Notes: generated by a model not told the origin, from the sequence alone. A DNA stretch of 64,000 bases from Lysobacterales bacterium (GCA_022844135.1 JALHMG010000022.1:23689-87688); one strand, 5' to 3'. Counted from the stretch's first letter, positions 1 to 9,013 are shown. Numbers and translations are program-made.

Positions 1-1689
1 CGCGCCCGGGTCGACGAGGTCTTTGATCGCGCCCAGATTTTTGTAGCCAGCTATGTCGTCAAGGAACCAGGCCCGCGCGGCATCGTACCGCCGCACCAGG
101 ATTGGACCTTCGTCGATGAGCAGCGCTTCGCGTCCTGCACGGTGTGGATCGCACTCTGCAGGACCACGGTGGACAACGGCGCCCTGGGCGTGATCCAGGG
201 CAGTCACCGGCTGTTCGATCACCATCGGGCGTCGCCCTCGCCGCAGTGCCCGACACCGATCGGCGAGCTCATGTTTCAAATTTTTCCGTATCTCGCGATC
301 AAGGAGATGGAGCCGGGTCAGGCCCTGATCTTCAACAATCGCACGCTGCATGGGTCGCCGCCCAACCTCAGCGAGGTTCCGCGCATCGCTGCTGGTATTG
401 GCATCGCCCACGAGGAAGCCGAACTGCTGCACCACTATCTGTTGCCCGGAACGGACCCGCCGCAGATCGAGTGCTACAAGGTCGAGCCGGCGTTTTTTCA
501 TCAATACAGCAACGGCAAGCTTGGGCAACTCTACGACGCAGGCCAGCGGCCCGAAGGGCAGATCTGCGTTGGCCGTGAGCCATTCGTCCGCAAAGCGGCC
601 GACGGCGAGAGCCTGGTGCAGCAATTTTCGCGCGACGGCAATCGCTTCGACGCAGCGCTGGCCGAGCGCATGGCGCGACTGTTCGGCCAGGCCGCACCGC
701 GTGCGCCCTCGGCGCCAGCGCCTCCAACGTCGAGCTACACCTTCAGCGCCGATTTTCCGGCGATGAAACGCGTGTTCCGGGCGCAGGAACACCAGCAGGC
801 GCTGGAGCGCGATGGCTTCGTGGTCGTCGACTTTCTGGACGCCGCCCAGGTGTCGGCGCTGGTCGAGCACTATCGGTCGACCCATCCTGAACCGGTGAAG
901 GGCTTTTACGCCAGTACGTTTGCCGGCGATCTCAGCTATCGGGAAGGCGTCGACAAACGCATTCGCGAGGTCTGCGGGGAACGCATCGATGCCCTGACGC
1001 AGGACATCAAAATCATCTTTGGCAGCTACATCGTCAAAGGCAGCGACGAAGCCAGCCAGATGAACATCCATCAGGACATGACCCTCGTCGATGAGAATGA
1101 GTTCAGCGGCATCAACATCTGGTGCCCGCTGACCGATCTGAATGCGCACAACGGGCCGTTGTTCGTGCTGCCGGGCAGCCACCGACTGCTGCGCACCCTA
1201 CGCGGATCGACCATCCCGGCGATTTACGACGGCGTGCGCGCCGAGCTGATGAAGCTGCTGCAACCGGTCCACTTGCGTGCCGGTCAAGCGATCATTTTTG
1301 ACCAGAGCATCATCCATTTCTCGCCGCCCAACCAGTCCGGGGCCGACCGAGTGGTCATCAATGTTTTTTTTGCTCATCGCGATGCACGAATGCTGATTTG
1401 TTACCACGACCACAGCCAGCCGGAGCAGGCGGTCGAAGTCTTCGAAGTGGATGATTCCCTTTTGCACGTTTATGAGCACTTCGGAACGGACATCCATGCG
1501 CGACCGAACGTGGGGCGCAGCCTTGGCAAGGTTCCCTATGCGTTTCCGGCACTGACGCCTGAGTTGTTACGCCAACGCTATTCGCCTGCCGTGCCTGAAG
1601 CCCATGTGGATGCGCCAACGGCTGCGACATCATCGACGCCCGCAGCGTCGGGTTGGCGCACCTGGCTGCGGCGTTTGCTGTCGGCCTGA
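1..1689 (+). CDS. Double-domain PhyH-like Fe(II)/2-oxoglutarate dioxygenase (5'-truncated by window)
   Basis: The frame is open from base 1 and the true start lies upstream. Two phytanoyl-CoA-dioxygenase (PhyH) domains sit in one chain. Domain 1 has the metal-binding HxD in HQDWTFVDE (His codon at 94), a GVIQGSHR turn and a distal His in TLHGSPPN (His codon at 349) followed by an Arg suited to 2-oxoglutarate. An Ala/Pro-rich linker around 690-760 leads to domain 2, which has HQDMTLVDE (His codon at 1069), a VLPGSHR turn and IIHFSPPN. The C-terminal ~35 residues are Ala/Thr/Ser-rich with a Trp/Arg tail. Both domains keep all recognised ligands, so both may be active. PhyH enzymes use O2, Fe(II) and 2-oxoglutarate to hydroxylate small molecules; the substrate here is unknown. 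It is the first of six clustered PhyH genes, with a 14-bp gap to the next. Confidence 0.9.
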   Translation, partial: RARVDEVFDRAQIFVASYVVKEPGPRGIVPPHQDWTFVDEQRFASCTVWIALCRTTVDNGALGVIQGSHRLFDHHRASPSPQCPTPIGELMFQIFPYLAIKEMEPGQALIFNNRTLHGSPPNLSEVPRIAAGIGIAHEEAELLHHYLLPGTDPPQIECYKVEPAFFHQYSNGKLGQLYDAGQRPEGQICVGREPFVRKAADGESLVQQFSRDGNRFDAALAERMARLFGQAAPRAPSAPAPPTSSYTFSADFPAMKRVFRAQEHQQALERDGFVVVDFLDAAQVSALVEHYRSTHPEPVKGFYASTFAGDLSYREGVDKRIREVCGERIDALTQDIKIIFGSYIVKGSDEASQMNIHQDMTLVDENEFSGINIWCPLTDLNAHNGPLFVLPGSHRLLRTLRGSTIPAIYDGVRAELMKLLQPVHLRAGQAIIFDQSIIHFSPPNQSGADRVVINVFFAHRDARMLICYHDHSQPEQAVEVFEVDDSLLHVYEHFGTDIHARPNVGRSLGKVPYAFPALTPELLRQRYSPAVPEAHVDAPTAATSSTPAASGWRTWLRRLLSA

Positions 1690-1703
1690 GGAGCAACTGT
1701 CAC

Positions 1704-2609
1704 ATGACGTCAACGACCCCGACCTGCCCGCCGCTATTGCGCGACCAAGACCTGTGGCAGGGCCTGCAACACGCTGGCTGCATTCGTGTGCCCCTGTTGC
1801 CGCCCTCTGCGGTAGATCAGTTGTTGCAGGCCTTCGCGCACTTCCACCCGACGCTGCCATCCAGTGGCTTCATTTCCAGCACGTATTCGCCCGACCTTCG
1901 CTACAAGCAGGCTGTGAGCGACTGCATTACCGAGATCGTGCGTCCACACCTCGACTCGCTGTTCGTGAACCATCGGATACTGGGTGCGGCGTTCTTGTAC
2001 AAAATGCCGGGCCCGCAATCCGCTCTGCCGCTGCATCAGGATTGGACGGTGGTAGACGAAGATCGTTTTATGGCGACCAATGTCTGGATGCCGCTGGTCG
2101 ACGCCGATGTCGAAAACGGCACGCTCTATGCCATGCCTGGCAGCCATCGGGTGATGCGCGGCATACGCGCACCGACTCTGCCGTTCTGCTACACCGGCCA
2201 TGAAGCGCTCATGCAACAGAACATGCGCGCGTTGGCGACAAAGGCCGGGCAAGCGGTGGTCATCAACCAGGCGACGGTGCACTATTCGCCGGCCAATCTG
2301 AGCGATACCGTGCGGCCAGCCGTGACCGTCGGCGTCGTGTCGGCGCCGGCGCGATTGCGCTTTTACTACCGCGATAAGCAGCGCAACGATCAGCGTCTGG
2401 AAATGTTTGAGCAGGACGACGACTTCTTTCTGCGGTTCGACAACTTTCACCAGGACATCTTCCTGCGACCCACCGTCGGGCAGCCGGTGGGGGAGCTGGA
2501 ATACCCCGATCCGCCGCGGTCGGCAGACGCGGTGGAAGCGCTGATTCGGCAATGCCAAAGCCTGTGCCCGGCGCCGTCGAGCGATGCCCCGCCATGGCAA
2601 TGCGCGTGA
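1704..2609 (+). CDS. PhyH-like Fe(II)/2-oxoglutarate dioxygenase
   Basis: A 301-residue single-domain PhyH protein, normal length for the family. Metal ligands are H111 and D113 in HQDWTVVDE and H193 in TVHYSPANLS, with R204 as the likely 2-oxoglutarate contact. The core turn reads YAMPGSHR. The start at 1704 is preferred over an upstream in-frame ATG at 1653, because 1653 lies inside the preceding gene and a GAGGAG-like ribosome site sits just before 1704. It is probably a cytoplasmic hydroxylase in the same transcript as its PhyH neighbours, overlapping the next gene by about 16 bp. Substrate unknown. Confidence 0.9.
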   Translation: MTSTTPTCPPLLRDQDLWQGLQHAGCIRVPLLPPSAVDQLLQAFAHFHPTLPSSGFISSTYSPDLRYKQAVSDCITEIVRPHLDSLFVNHRILGAAFLYKMPGPQSALPLHQDWTVVDEDRFMATNVWMPLVDADVENGTLYAMPGSHRVMRGIRAPTLPFCYTGHEALMQQNMRALATKAGQAVVINQATVHYSPANLSDTVRPAVTVGVVSAPARLRFYYRDKQRNDQRLEMFEQDDDFFLRFDNFHQDIFLRPTVGQPVGELEYPDPPRSADAVEALIRQCQSLCPAPSSDAPPWQCA

Positions 2610-3454
2610 CTTCTCACCGGCCGCTGTTGCTCGATGCGAATGCCGAACGCGCGCTCACAGCCGACGGCTACGCCGTGCTGCCGCTGCTCGGCACTGCGGA
2701 CGTTGTGCAGCTGCTCGACCGGCTCACCGAGTGGGTTCCCGATTTCCCAGAGGGTTTTTATGCCTCGGTCCACGTTCCGGACGAGCGGTTGCGTGCCGGC
2801 GTCAACGCGCTCTTGATGGCCACCTTCAGGCCGCTGCTGAACAAGATTTGCCGCGATGCCAGTCTGTTAGGAGGCGCCTTCATCAACAAGGCACCTGGCC
2901 CGCGCGGCGCGCTACCGCCGCACCAGGACTGGAACATCGTCGACGAAGCGCGGCATCGGTCGTTCAATGTCTGGGTGCCGCTTGTCGACACCCATGCCGC
3001 CAATGGCGCGATCTCCGTGCTGCCCGGTAGTCATCATTGGCTGCCGACCGTGCGCGGCCCGAACATTCCCTGCATTTTTCGTCAGTCGCATCCACAGTTG
3101 CGCTCGGCGATGAAACTGTTACCGATGCGGGCTGGCGACGTGCTGATTTATGACCATCGCTTGTTGCACTGTTCGGATGTCAACCGTACGCAAGCCGATC
3201 GCCCGGGTGTGGTGATGGGCCTGGTGCCGTCGGAGGCCGATCTCAAACACTATTACGTCGACGGCGACCGTATTTGCCAGTACCAGTCGAACGTCGAGTT
3301 TCTGCTGAGCGGGCGAACCCACGAGCGCCCGGACAGCCTGCGTCCGGAATCGTTGTTCGACTATGACTCCACGCCTTTGAGCGACGAGCGGCTGGCGGAG
3401 TTGCTGATCGCACGATCGCACCCTACAAACAGCTTCAGGGCAGAACTTCCATGA
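2594..3454 (+). CDS. PhyH-like Fe(II)/2-oxoglutarate dioxygenase
   Basis: About 286 residues from the ATG at 2594. An ATG at 2552 would extend it 14 residues into the upstream gene, and 2600 is also possible; none has a strong ribosome site. With the 2594 start, the metal ligands are H110 and D112 (HQDWNIVDE) and H192 (LLHCSDVNR), with R203 following. The PhyH turn VLPGSHH is present. The protein ends in a 4-bp ATGA overlap with the next dioxygenase gene, which implies translational coupling. Role inferred from family and context: hydroxylation of an intermediate of the surrounding glycan pathway. Confidence 0.88.
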   Translation: MAMRVTSHRPLLLDANAERALTADGYAVLPLLGTADVVQLLDRLTEWVPDFPEGFYASVHVPDERLRAGVNALLMATFRPLLNKICRDASLLGGAFINKAPGPRGALPPHQDWNIVDEARHRSFNVWVPLVDTHAANGAISVLPGSHHWLPTVRGPNIPCIFRQSHPQLRSAMKLLPMRAGDVLIYDHRLLHCSDVNRTQADRPGVVMGLVPSEADLKHYYVDGDRICQYQSNVEFLLSGRTHERPDSLRPESLFDYDSTPLSDERLAELLIARSHPTNSFRAELP

Positions 3455-4335
3455 GACCCGTTTTCCGCGACGCGCATCTGCAGGCCCAATTCGATCGCAA
3501 AGGGTATGTGCAAACGCCGTTCCTCGATGCGAGCCAGGTCGAAGCGCTCAAGCAGGCCTATTTCGATACGCTCGGCCAAAGTGGCGGTAGCCTTCTGGCA
3601 CAGGAGGCCGATTTCAAGTCGACTTCGGAGGTCACCTACGACTTCACCTTTATCGACCGTAGTCCTGCGTACAAGCGGCTGGTCTACGACACCCTGGCCG
3701 ATGCGCTCGATGCGCCGCAGCGCCGCCTGCTGGACGACTATCGCCCGATCATCGCCAATTTCATTCGCAAGAAACCTGGCGGCGGTGAGGTGCCGCTGCA
3801 TCAGAACTGGGCCTTCGTCGACGAGCGACGCTGCACGTCGGTGTCGATCTGGTGCCCGCTGGTCGACAGCAACGCAGACAATGGCACCTTGCAGTTTGTC
3901 GATGGCAGCCACAAGCGTTTTGCCGAAGTCCGCGGGCCCATGGTGCCGTGGGAGCTGAACGCGATCCAGCGGCAGATCATCGATGAGCAGTTGACCCCCG
4001 CCCAGAACATCCAGGCTGGTCAGGCGGTGGTGCTGGACGACAGCATCGTGCATTACTCCAACATCAATCGCACCGATGGTCTGCGCCTGGCCATCCAACT
4101 GATCCTGGTGCCCCGCGAGGAGCCGACCATCCATTTCCACATGAATCCCCAGCAAAGTCCGGACCGCGTGGAGAAGCTCGAAGTCGATGTCGATTTCTTT
4201 ATGGCTTTTCACCCCTGGAAGAAACCGGAAAACGTCAAACTGCTCGACGTCCTGCCGTTTCAGCCCCGTCAACTCGACATCGAAGCATTTCAGGCACGCC
4301 TGCGTGCGCCGGGCTTCGATGCACAAGCCCGCTGA
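3451..4335 (+). CDS. PhyH-like dioxygenase with HxN in place of HxD
   Basis: 294 residues; the ATG is in the ATGA overlap with the preceding stop, so the start is well fixed. The fold signature is intact (LQFVDGSHKRF turn, distal H201 in IVHYSNIN, R212), but the proximal motif reads HQNWAFVDE: H117 is kept while the usual Asp is N119 (codon AAC at 3805-3807). All six other PhyH domains in this window have Asp there. An Asn could still ligate iron weakly or allow altered chemistry, or the protein could be a catalytically dead partner; the sequence cannot decide. It lies 30 bp upstream of the GT4 gene. Confidence 0.88.
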   Translation: MRPVFRDAHLQAQFDRKGYVQTPFLDASQVEALKQAYFDTLGQSGGSLLAQEADFKSTSEVTYDFTFIDRSPAYKRLVYDTLADALDAPQRRLLDDYRPIIANFIRKKPGGGEVPLHQNWAFVDERRCTSVSIWCPLVDSNADNGTLQFVDGSHKRFAEVRGPMVPWELNAIQRQIIDEQLTPAQNIQAGQAVVLDDSIVHYSNINRTDGLRLAIQLILVPREEPTIHFHMNPQQSPDRVEKLEVDVDFFMAFHPWKKPENVKLLDVLPFQPRQLDIEAFQARLRAPGFDAQAR

Positions 4336-4365
4336 AGCGTTGCGAGTCCGCGAGACGGAACCGAC

Positions 4366-5463
4366 ATGATTTCACTGGCAATCGCTGCGCCTGATCGCCA
4401 GGCGTACTCGCAGACCTTCATCCATCAGCAGGTCGCCTGCCTGCCGATGCGCGTACACGTTTGGTACGGGGGAAATCTGCCAACCCACCATGCGAACAAT
4501 CTCGACGGCGTGGGATACGCATTCCCAGGAGAAAACGCCGACCCCTGGGTGCGAGTGAAGGCCATGGCCGACTATCTGATCGAACATCGGATTGCTGCTG
4601 TGCTGGCCCAGTTCGGACCAACCGGCGTGGAGATGATGCCGGTATGCGCAGCCGCGAGAGTACCCCTGCTGGTCCACTTCCATGGTTATGACGCCTGGCG
4701 GCAAGATGTCCTCAGCAGTTACGGGACGCGCTATCGCGCGCTGTTCCGCCAGGCCCAGGCTGTGATCGGCGTTTCGCGCGAGATGTGCCAACAGCTCGCC
4801 GAGTTGGGAGCACCCGCAGCACGCCTGCACCATGTGCCCTACGGCGTGGACACTCGGCTCTTCGCTGCCGCCAATCCTGCGGCCAGCGGACCCGATTTCC
4901 TCATAATCGGCCGCCAGGTCGAAAAGAAGGGTCATTTGCTGGTGCTGCTGGCCTTTGCCGATCTCCTGCGCACCCGAGCCAATTGCAGTCTGCGCATCAT
5001 CGGCGGCGGGCCGTTGCGCGAGTCGGGCGAAATGCTGGCGATGGCCCTGGGAATTGCCGACCGAGTGCGCTGGCTCGGGGTGCTCGATCCTGCGAGCGTG
5101 GCGCGCGAACTACGCACGGCGCGCGCGTTGATCCAGTTCAGCCACACCACACCATCGGGCGACCGCGAAGGCACACCGGTGGCCGTCCTGGAAGCGATGG
5201 CCAGTGGCGTTCCCGTCGTCGGTTCCCGGCATGCCGGCATTGCCGATGTAATAGAGGATGGTCACCATGGGCTGCTGGTGGACTGTTTCGACCTGTCGGC
5301 GCTGACCGCCAGTCTGGCGCGACTCGCCGACGACGCCAATCTGGCGGCCACAATGGGACAAAATGCAACCATGCTGGTGCGCCGCCGCTACACGCGCGAA
5401 CGCTATATCGACCAGTTGACCGAGTTGATTCAGAATGCGGTGTCAGCGGGCATCGAGCCCTAA
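4366..5463 (+). CDS. Family 4 glycosyltransferase (GT-B fold)
   Basis: 365 residues, cytoplasmic, no membrane segment. The N-terminus has AYSQTFIHQQ, a pattern shared with WcaL-type exopolysaccharide transferases and with the paralogue at 22648 (SQTFVHQEV). The C-terminal half has the GT4 nucleotide-sugar signature: IIGRQVEKKGHLL for the start of the second Rossmann domain and EGTPVAVLEAMASGVPVV for the donor-binding E-x7-E region. A GGA-containing ribosome site lies 8 bp before the ATG. It is the only glycosyltransferase embedded among the dioxygenases, so a dioxygenase may act on its donor, acceptor or product. Donor sugar not predictable. Confidence 0.92.
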   Translation: MISLAIAAPDRQAYSQTFIHQQVACLPMRVHVWYGGNLPTHHANNLDGVGYAFPGENADPWVRVKAMADYLIEHRIAAVLAQFGPTGVEMMPVCAAARVPLLVHFHGYDAWRQDVLSSYGTRYRALFRQAQAVIGVSREMCQQLAELGAPAARLHHVPYGVDTRLFAAANPAASGPDFLIIGRQVEKKGHLLVLLAFADLLRTRANCSLRIIGGGPLRESGEMLAMALGIADRVRWLGVLDPASVARELRTARALIQFSHTTPSGDREGTPVAVLEAMASGVPVVGSRHAGIADVIEDGHHGLLVDCFDLSALTASLARLADDANLAATMGQNATMLVRRRYTRERYIDQLTELIQNAVSAGIEP

Positions 5464-5475
5464 ATCGAGAGCGCG

Positions 5476-6444
5476 ATGTACGACACTGCGACAAGTTCTC
5501 CCGTTCGACCGCACTGGGCGCCGGTCCGCCATACGGTCTTCAAGAATGCGGAACTTGGCCAACGCATCCACGACGATGGCTTTGCCGTCGTATCGCTGTG
5601 GAGCGATGAGCAACTGGCCGCTCTGCAATCGCTCTGCAATCGCGAGCATCGGCTCCAGCCTGCTGAAGGAGGTATGTTCTATAGCGTCTACTCCCAGGAT
5701 CTCGCCTACCGTCGGCGGGTGCATGAGGAGATCGCAGCGATCATGCGACCGACCTTCGATCGGTACTTCGTGGACTATCGAAATGTCGTCAACATGTTCG
5801 TCGTCAAGTCTCCGGGGCCGGCGAGCGAGTTTGGCCTGCACCAGGACACCACCGCGCTCGACGAATTCCGTTATTCGCCGCTGAGCATCTGGTCGCCGCT
5901 GTGCGATGTGGACGCCGACAACGGAGCGCTGTGTCTGGTGCCGCGCAGCCATCGATTCTTTTCGCCCTATCGGGGCGTGTCCTTCCCGTTCCCGTTCTCC
6001 GCTATCCAGGACACCGTTCGTGAGTACCTCGTTCCGGTGCCCATGCGGCGTGGCGAGGCACTGATCTTCGACAACCGGCTGGTGCACAGTTCGCTGCCCA
6101 ATCGGTCGCGACAGAATCGCGATGCCGTCGTTTCCGGCATCTTCCCCGCCGAGGCGACGTTTCAAGTGTGCTTCAAACAACCGGGGCAAAAAGACGCGCC
6201 GATCGAAATCTTCGAGCAGGGCCCGGACTGGCTGCTGGATTACCCCAATTTCCTGCGAAATTGCCATGAGCGCCCGGTGACGGGCACCGTGATCGGCCAT
6301 GCGCGATTCGAGTTTCCGCCGATCAGCGATTCCGAGTTCCGCGCACTGTGCGCGACCCATGGCGTGCACGCGACCCGCACCATGCCCGAGACGGCGCGGC
6401 AGCGCTGCAACATGATCTCGGAGCCGATTTTAGAAGGCCAATGA
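5476..6444 (+). CDS. PhyH-like Fe(II)/2-oxoglutarate dioxygenase
   Basis: 322 residues, slightly longer than its neighbours because of a ~25-residue N-terminal extension. The metal site is H122 and D124 in HQDTTALDE, with distal H204 in RLVHSSLPNR and R215 nearby; the turn reads LVPRSHRFF. The Trp that follows HQD in most neighbours is a Thr here, which suggests a different substrate pocket. It follows the GT4 gene by 12 bp and its stop overlaps the next start in ATGA. Cytoplasmic; substrate unknown. Confidence 0.9.
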   Translation: MYDTATSSPVRPHWAPVRHTVFKNAELGQRIHDDGFAVVSLWSDEQLAALQSLCNREHRLQPAEGGMFYSVYSQDLAYRRRVHEEIAAIMRPTFDRYFVDYRNVVNMFVVKSPGPASEFGLHQDTTALDEFRYSPLSIWSPLCDVDADNGALCLVPRSHRFFSPYRGVSFPFPFSAIQDTVREYLVPVPMRRGEALIFDNRLVHSSLPNRSRQNRDAVVSGIFPAEATFQVCFKQPGQKDAPIEIFEQGPDWLLDYPNFLRNCHERPVTGTVIGHARFEFPPISDSEFRALCATHGVHATRTMPETARQRCNMISEPILEGQ

Positions 6445-7295
6445 ACGCACTTTTCCGCGACGCCACGTTGCAGCGCCAGGTGGACCGAGATGGGGTCATC
6501 ACCACGCCATTGCTAAATGCCGATGAGCTTCAAGCGATCCGCGATCTCTACTATGCGGTGAATCCGGATGGCGTCGTACCGGAGCTTCGCGACGGCATCC
6601 ATATGACCATCTGGTGTTCCGATCCGGACTACAAGGCGCACATTCGCGAGGAGCTCAAGCGCCTGCTGCGGCCGGCCATCGACAGGGTGTTCCAGGATGT
6701 CCGACTGGTAACGCCCGTGTTCATCGTCAAAGTGCCGGGGCGTGAGACGACGTTTCCGATCCATCAGGACTGGAGCGTGGTGGACGAAACCCGGCACACC
6801 GCGCTCAACCTCTGGGTACCCCTGCACGAGGTGGACGAGCACAACGGCGGCCTGTGGGCCGTGCCGGGCAGCCATCGGCTCGGCAATCACGTCCGCGGGC
6901 CAGGGCACTTGTTCCCCAACTTGCGAAATGTCGAGGCCTCCTTACGCGACCGCATGCGCCAGGTTGCCGGCGCGGCTGGCATGGCGACGATGTTCTACCA
7001 CCGCGTTATTCACGGTTCGCCACCGAACCTGTCTGCGGCACCGCGAGTTGCGCTGGCGTGTTCGATCCTGCCGAGCCACGTGCCGTTGCACATTTTTTTC
7101 CAACGCGATGCGGTATCGCCTTTGCATGTTTACCATCCAACCGATAATTTCATCTATGGTTTCAGCAACGTGCGCGACGAGACAGCATTGATACCGCCCA
7201 CTGGTGAGTTGGTATCGGTGTTGCCCCCCTTCATCCCGCGCGCACTGAGTTCCCAAGACGTTCTCGATTGCATCGATGAGGGCGCCATCGCTTGA
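6441..7295 (+). CDS. PhyH-like Fe(II)/2-oxoglutarate dioxygenase
   Basis: 284 residues from the ATG at 6441, chosen because it forms an ATGA overlap with the preceding stop; an in-frame ATG at 6348 would overlap the upstream gene by ~100 bp. Its N-terminus (MNALFRDATLQRQVDRDG) closely resembles that of the gene at 3451 (MRPVFRDAHLQAQFDRKG), which points to duplication within the array. Ligands are intact: H108 and D110 in HQDWSVVDE, distal H191 in VIHGSPPNLS, R202. Last dioxygenase of the run; a 68-bp gap follows. Confidence 0.9.
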   Translation: MNALFRDATLQRQVDRDGVITTPLLNADELQAIRDLYYAVNPDGVVPELRDGIHMTIWCSDPDYKAHIREELKRLLRPAIDRVFQDVRLVTPVFIVKVPGRETTFPIHQDWSVVDETRHTALNLWVPLHEVDEHNGGLWAVPGSHRLGNHVRGPGHLFPNLRNVEASLRDRMRQVAGAAGMATMFYHRVIHGSPPNLSAAPRVALACSILPSHVPLHIFFQRDAVSPLHVYHPTDNFIYGFSNVRDETALIPPTGELVSVLPPFIPRALSSQDVLDCIDEGAIA

Positions 7296-7363
7296 CCTGA
7301 TGGGCGAGCGTCGCGCTGAGCAGAAGTTCCACCGAATGGCCGTTTGACTCAGGAGTGTTCGAT

Positions 7364-8947
7364 ATGCATTTGCAGACACCGGTTCAGGCAGTTGAGCCCA
7401 AATGGTTGGGCGACATTGCCACTGCCTTGGCCGAAGCAAAGACCAGGCGCCGGATGGTGGTGCTCAAGGCCACCGGTCAAGGCTTCGACCGCGACGACAA
7501 CTGGTGTCCGGCTGCGACTCATACGCGCGCCGTCAGTCTTGCGGATGCGAGCGTATCCACGTTGATCGCCAGCGCCTTTGTGCCGTTGCGCTTCAGCATG
7601 CAGTCCTTCGGACATGGTGCGGATGCCGCCGGTATTTCGTTCGTGCGCCAGTGCACCGACCCGGCGACGCGCTGCCTGCCACCTGATCTGTTCGTGCTGA
7701 GCCCGGATGAGCAGGTGCTGGGGCGATTGACTTTCGACGCGTCCGCAGAACGCACCTACCAGTTTTTGAGCGACATGCTGCAGGCGCATCCGGACATGGC
7801 GCCTGACGGCGATCCGCTCGCTGCGCACTACTATGATCTGAGCCGGCCCGATCACCAATCGCTGGCGGCGTTACAGGCCCGCTGGCAGGCCGGAGAGCGC
7901 AGTGAACTGATCGGGCCGTTGGAAGATTGGCTGGCGACGTATTCCGACTGGCCGCACGGCACGGCCACCGCCACCACCTTGCTGGGCTGGGCGCATCAGC
8001 ATGCGGGTCACTTTGTGGCGGCGAATGCCCTGCTCACCGAAGTGATCGAGAATTACAAGGATCACCCGATTCGACATCAAGCGCGCTACAGCCGGTTGTC
8101 GGCGGAGAGCTGGGTGGTCGGCGAGAATCCGTTTCTCGTCAACGCCCCGAAACCGCTGCTCGGGGTTGATTTTCCGGTTCGGAATCCGTACCCGTCCGAA
8201 CGCAAGCAGCGCCTCGACCACATGCGCGACGACCCGCGCTATGTGTGGCCCGCCAGTGGCCTGCCGTTAGCGAAAATTCCTGCCGGCGTGTTCATCATGG
8301 GCGGGCAACCAGCCTTGTTCCCGCGCGAGTTGCCATTGCGCGAGGTCACCATCAGCAAGCCGTTCCTGATGCAGGCGTGGCCGGTGACCCGCGGTCTGTG
8401 GCGGCAGTTCCGTCCTCATGAGGTACCGCGGCCCGGCGACCGCCTGGCCGACGAGGTGCCCATTGCACAAATCAACCGCGAAGACGCACTGGCCTTTTGC
8501 GAGTTTCTGTCGGCACGCGATGGGCTCCGCTATCGCCTGCCTACCGAGGCCGAATGGGAATATGCCTCGCGCGGCGGAATCGTCGGTGCCCCGCATCCCT
8601 GGGGCACGGATGAACCCGACGCCAGCTTGTGCAACTGGGAGGACTCATTTGGTGTGCCAGTTGCATCGTACGCGCCCAACGGTTACGGCCTGTTTGAGAT
8701 GGTCGGCAATAGCCGCGAGTGGACGGCGGATGTTTTTCTGGATGATGCGTATGCCAAGACGCCGTATCAGGTGACGGATCCCTGCGTAACCGCCGCAGAC
8801 AGCGTCACGCTCGACCGGCGCGACACGACGACGTTGTACGTATTGCGGGGCGGCGTCAATGGTTTGCCGTTTTGCAAGCAGATGATGCGCTGCGCATTAC
8901 GCTTGATCGGCCGCGACGCGAGCATTCGATTGGTGGCGGAGGTCTGA
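7364..8947 (+). CDS. Thioredoxin-like plus formylglycine-generating-enzyme-like (SUMF1/FGE) fusion protein
   Basis: 527 residues from the ATG at 7364 (CAGGAG eight bases upstream; an in-frame GTG at 7355 is less likely). Residues ~25-150 look like a thioredoxin-type fold without CxxC (VVLKATGQGF, then NWCPAATHT). Residues ~155-290 are a helical linker. Residues ~300-527 are an FGE-sulfatase domain: KIPAGVFIMGG, YRLPTEAEWEYASRGG, GLFEMVGNSREW and YVLRGGVNG. The tail has two cysteines (FCKQMMRCALR) near where true FGEs carry the copper-binding pair, but with five residues between them instead of four. Family members oxidise sulfatase cysteines or form S-C bonds in small thiols; many are uncharacterised. 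No sulfatase gene is visible here, so the substrate is open. Confidence 0.85.
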   Translation: MHLQTPVQAVEPKWLGDIATALAEAKTRRRMVVLKATGQGFDRDDNWCPAATHTRAVSLADASVSTLIASAFVPLRFSMQSFGHGADAAGISFVRQCTDPATRCLPPDLFVLSPDEQVLGRLTFDASAERTYQFLSDMLQAHPDMAPDGDPLAAHYYDLSRPDHQSLAALQARWQAGERSELIGPLEDWLATYSDWPHGTATATTLLGWAHQHAGHFVAANALLTEVIENYKDHPIRHQARYSRLSAESWVVGENPFLVNAPKPLLGVDFPVRNPYPSERKQRLDHMRDDPRYVWPASGLPLAKIPAGVFIMGGQPALFPRELPLREVTISKPFLMQAWPVTRGLWRQFRPHEVPRPGDRLADEVPIAQINREDALAFCEFLSARDGLRYRLPTEAEWEYASRGGIVGAPHPWGTDEPDASLCNWEDSFGVPVASYAPNGYGLFEMVGNSREWTADVFLDDAYAKTPYQVTDPCVTAADSVTLDRRDTTTLYVLRGGVNGLPFCKQMMRCALRLIGRDASIRLVAEV

Positions 8948-9013
8948 ACGCGCGGATCGCCCTGTTTCAGGCCGTACCGTGGCCATCCTGACCTATCGAA
9001 GGTGTTTCAGCAC

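Noticed and set aside
5443..6369. 308-codon reverse-strand frame over the fifth PhyH gene
   Set aside because: Shadow frame of a gene with intact HxD...H motif; no own signals.
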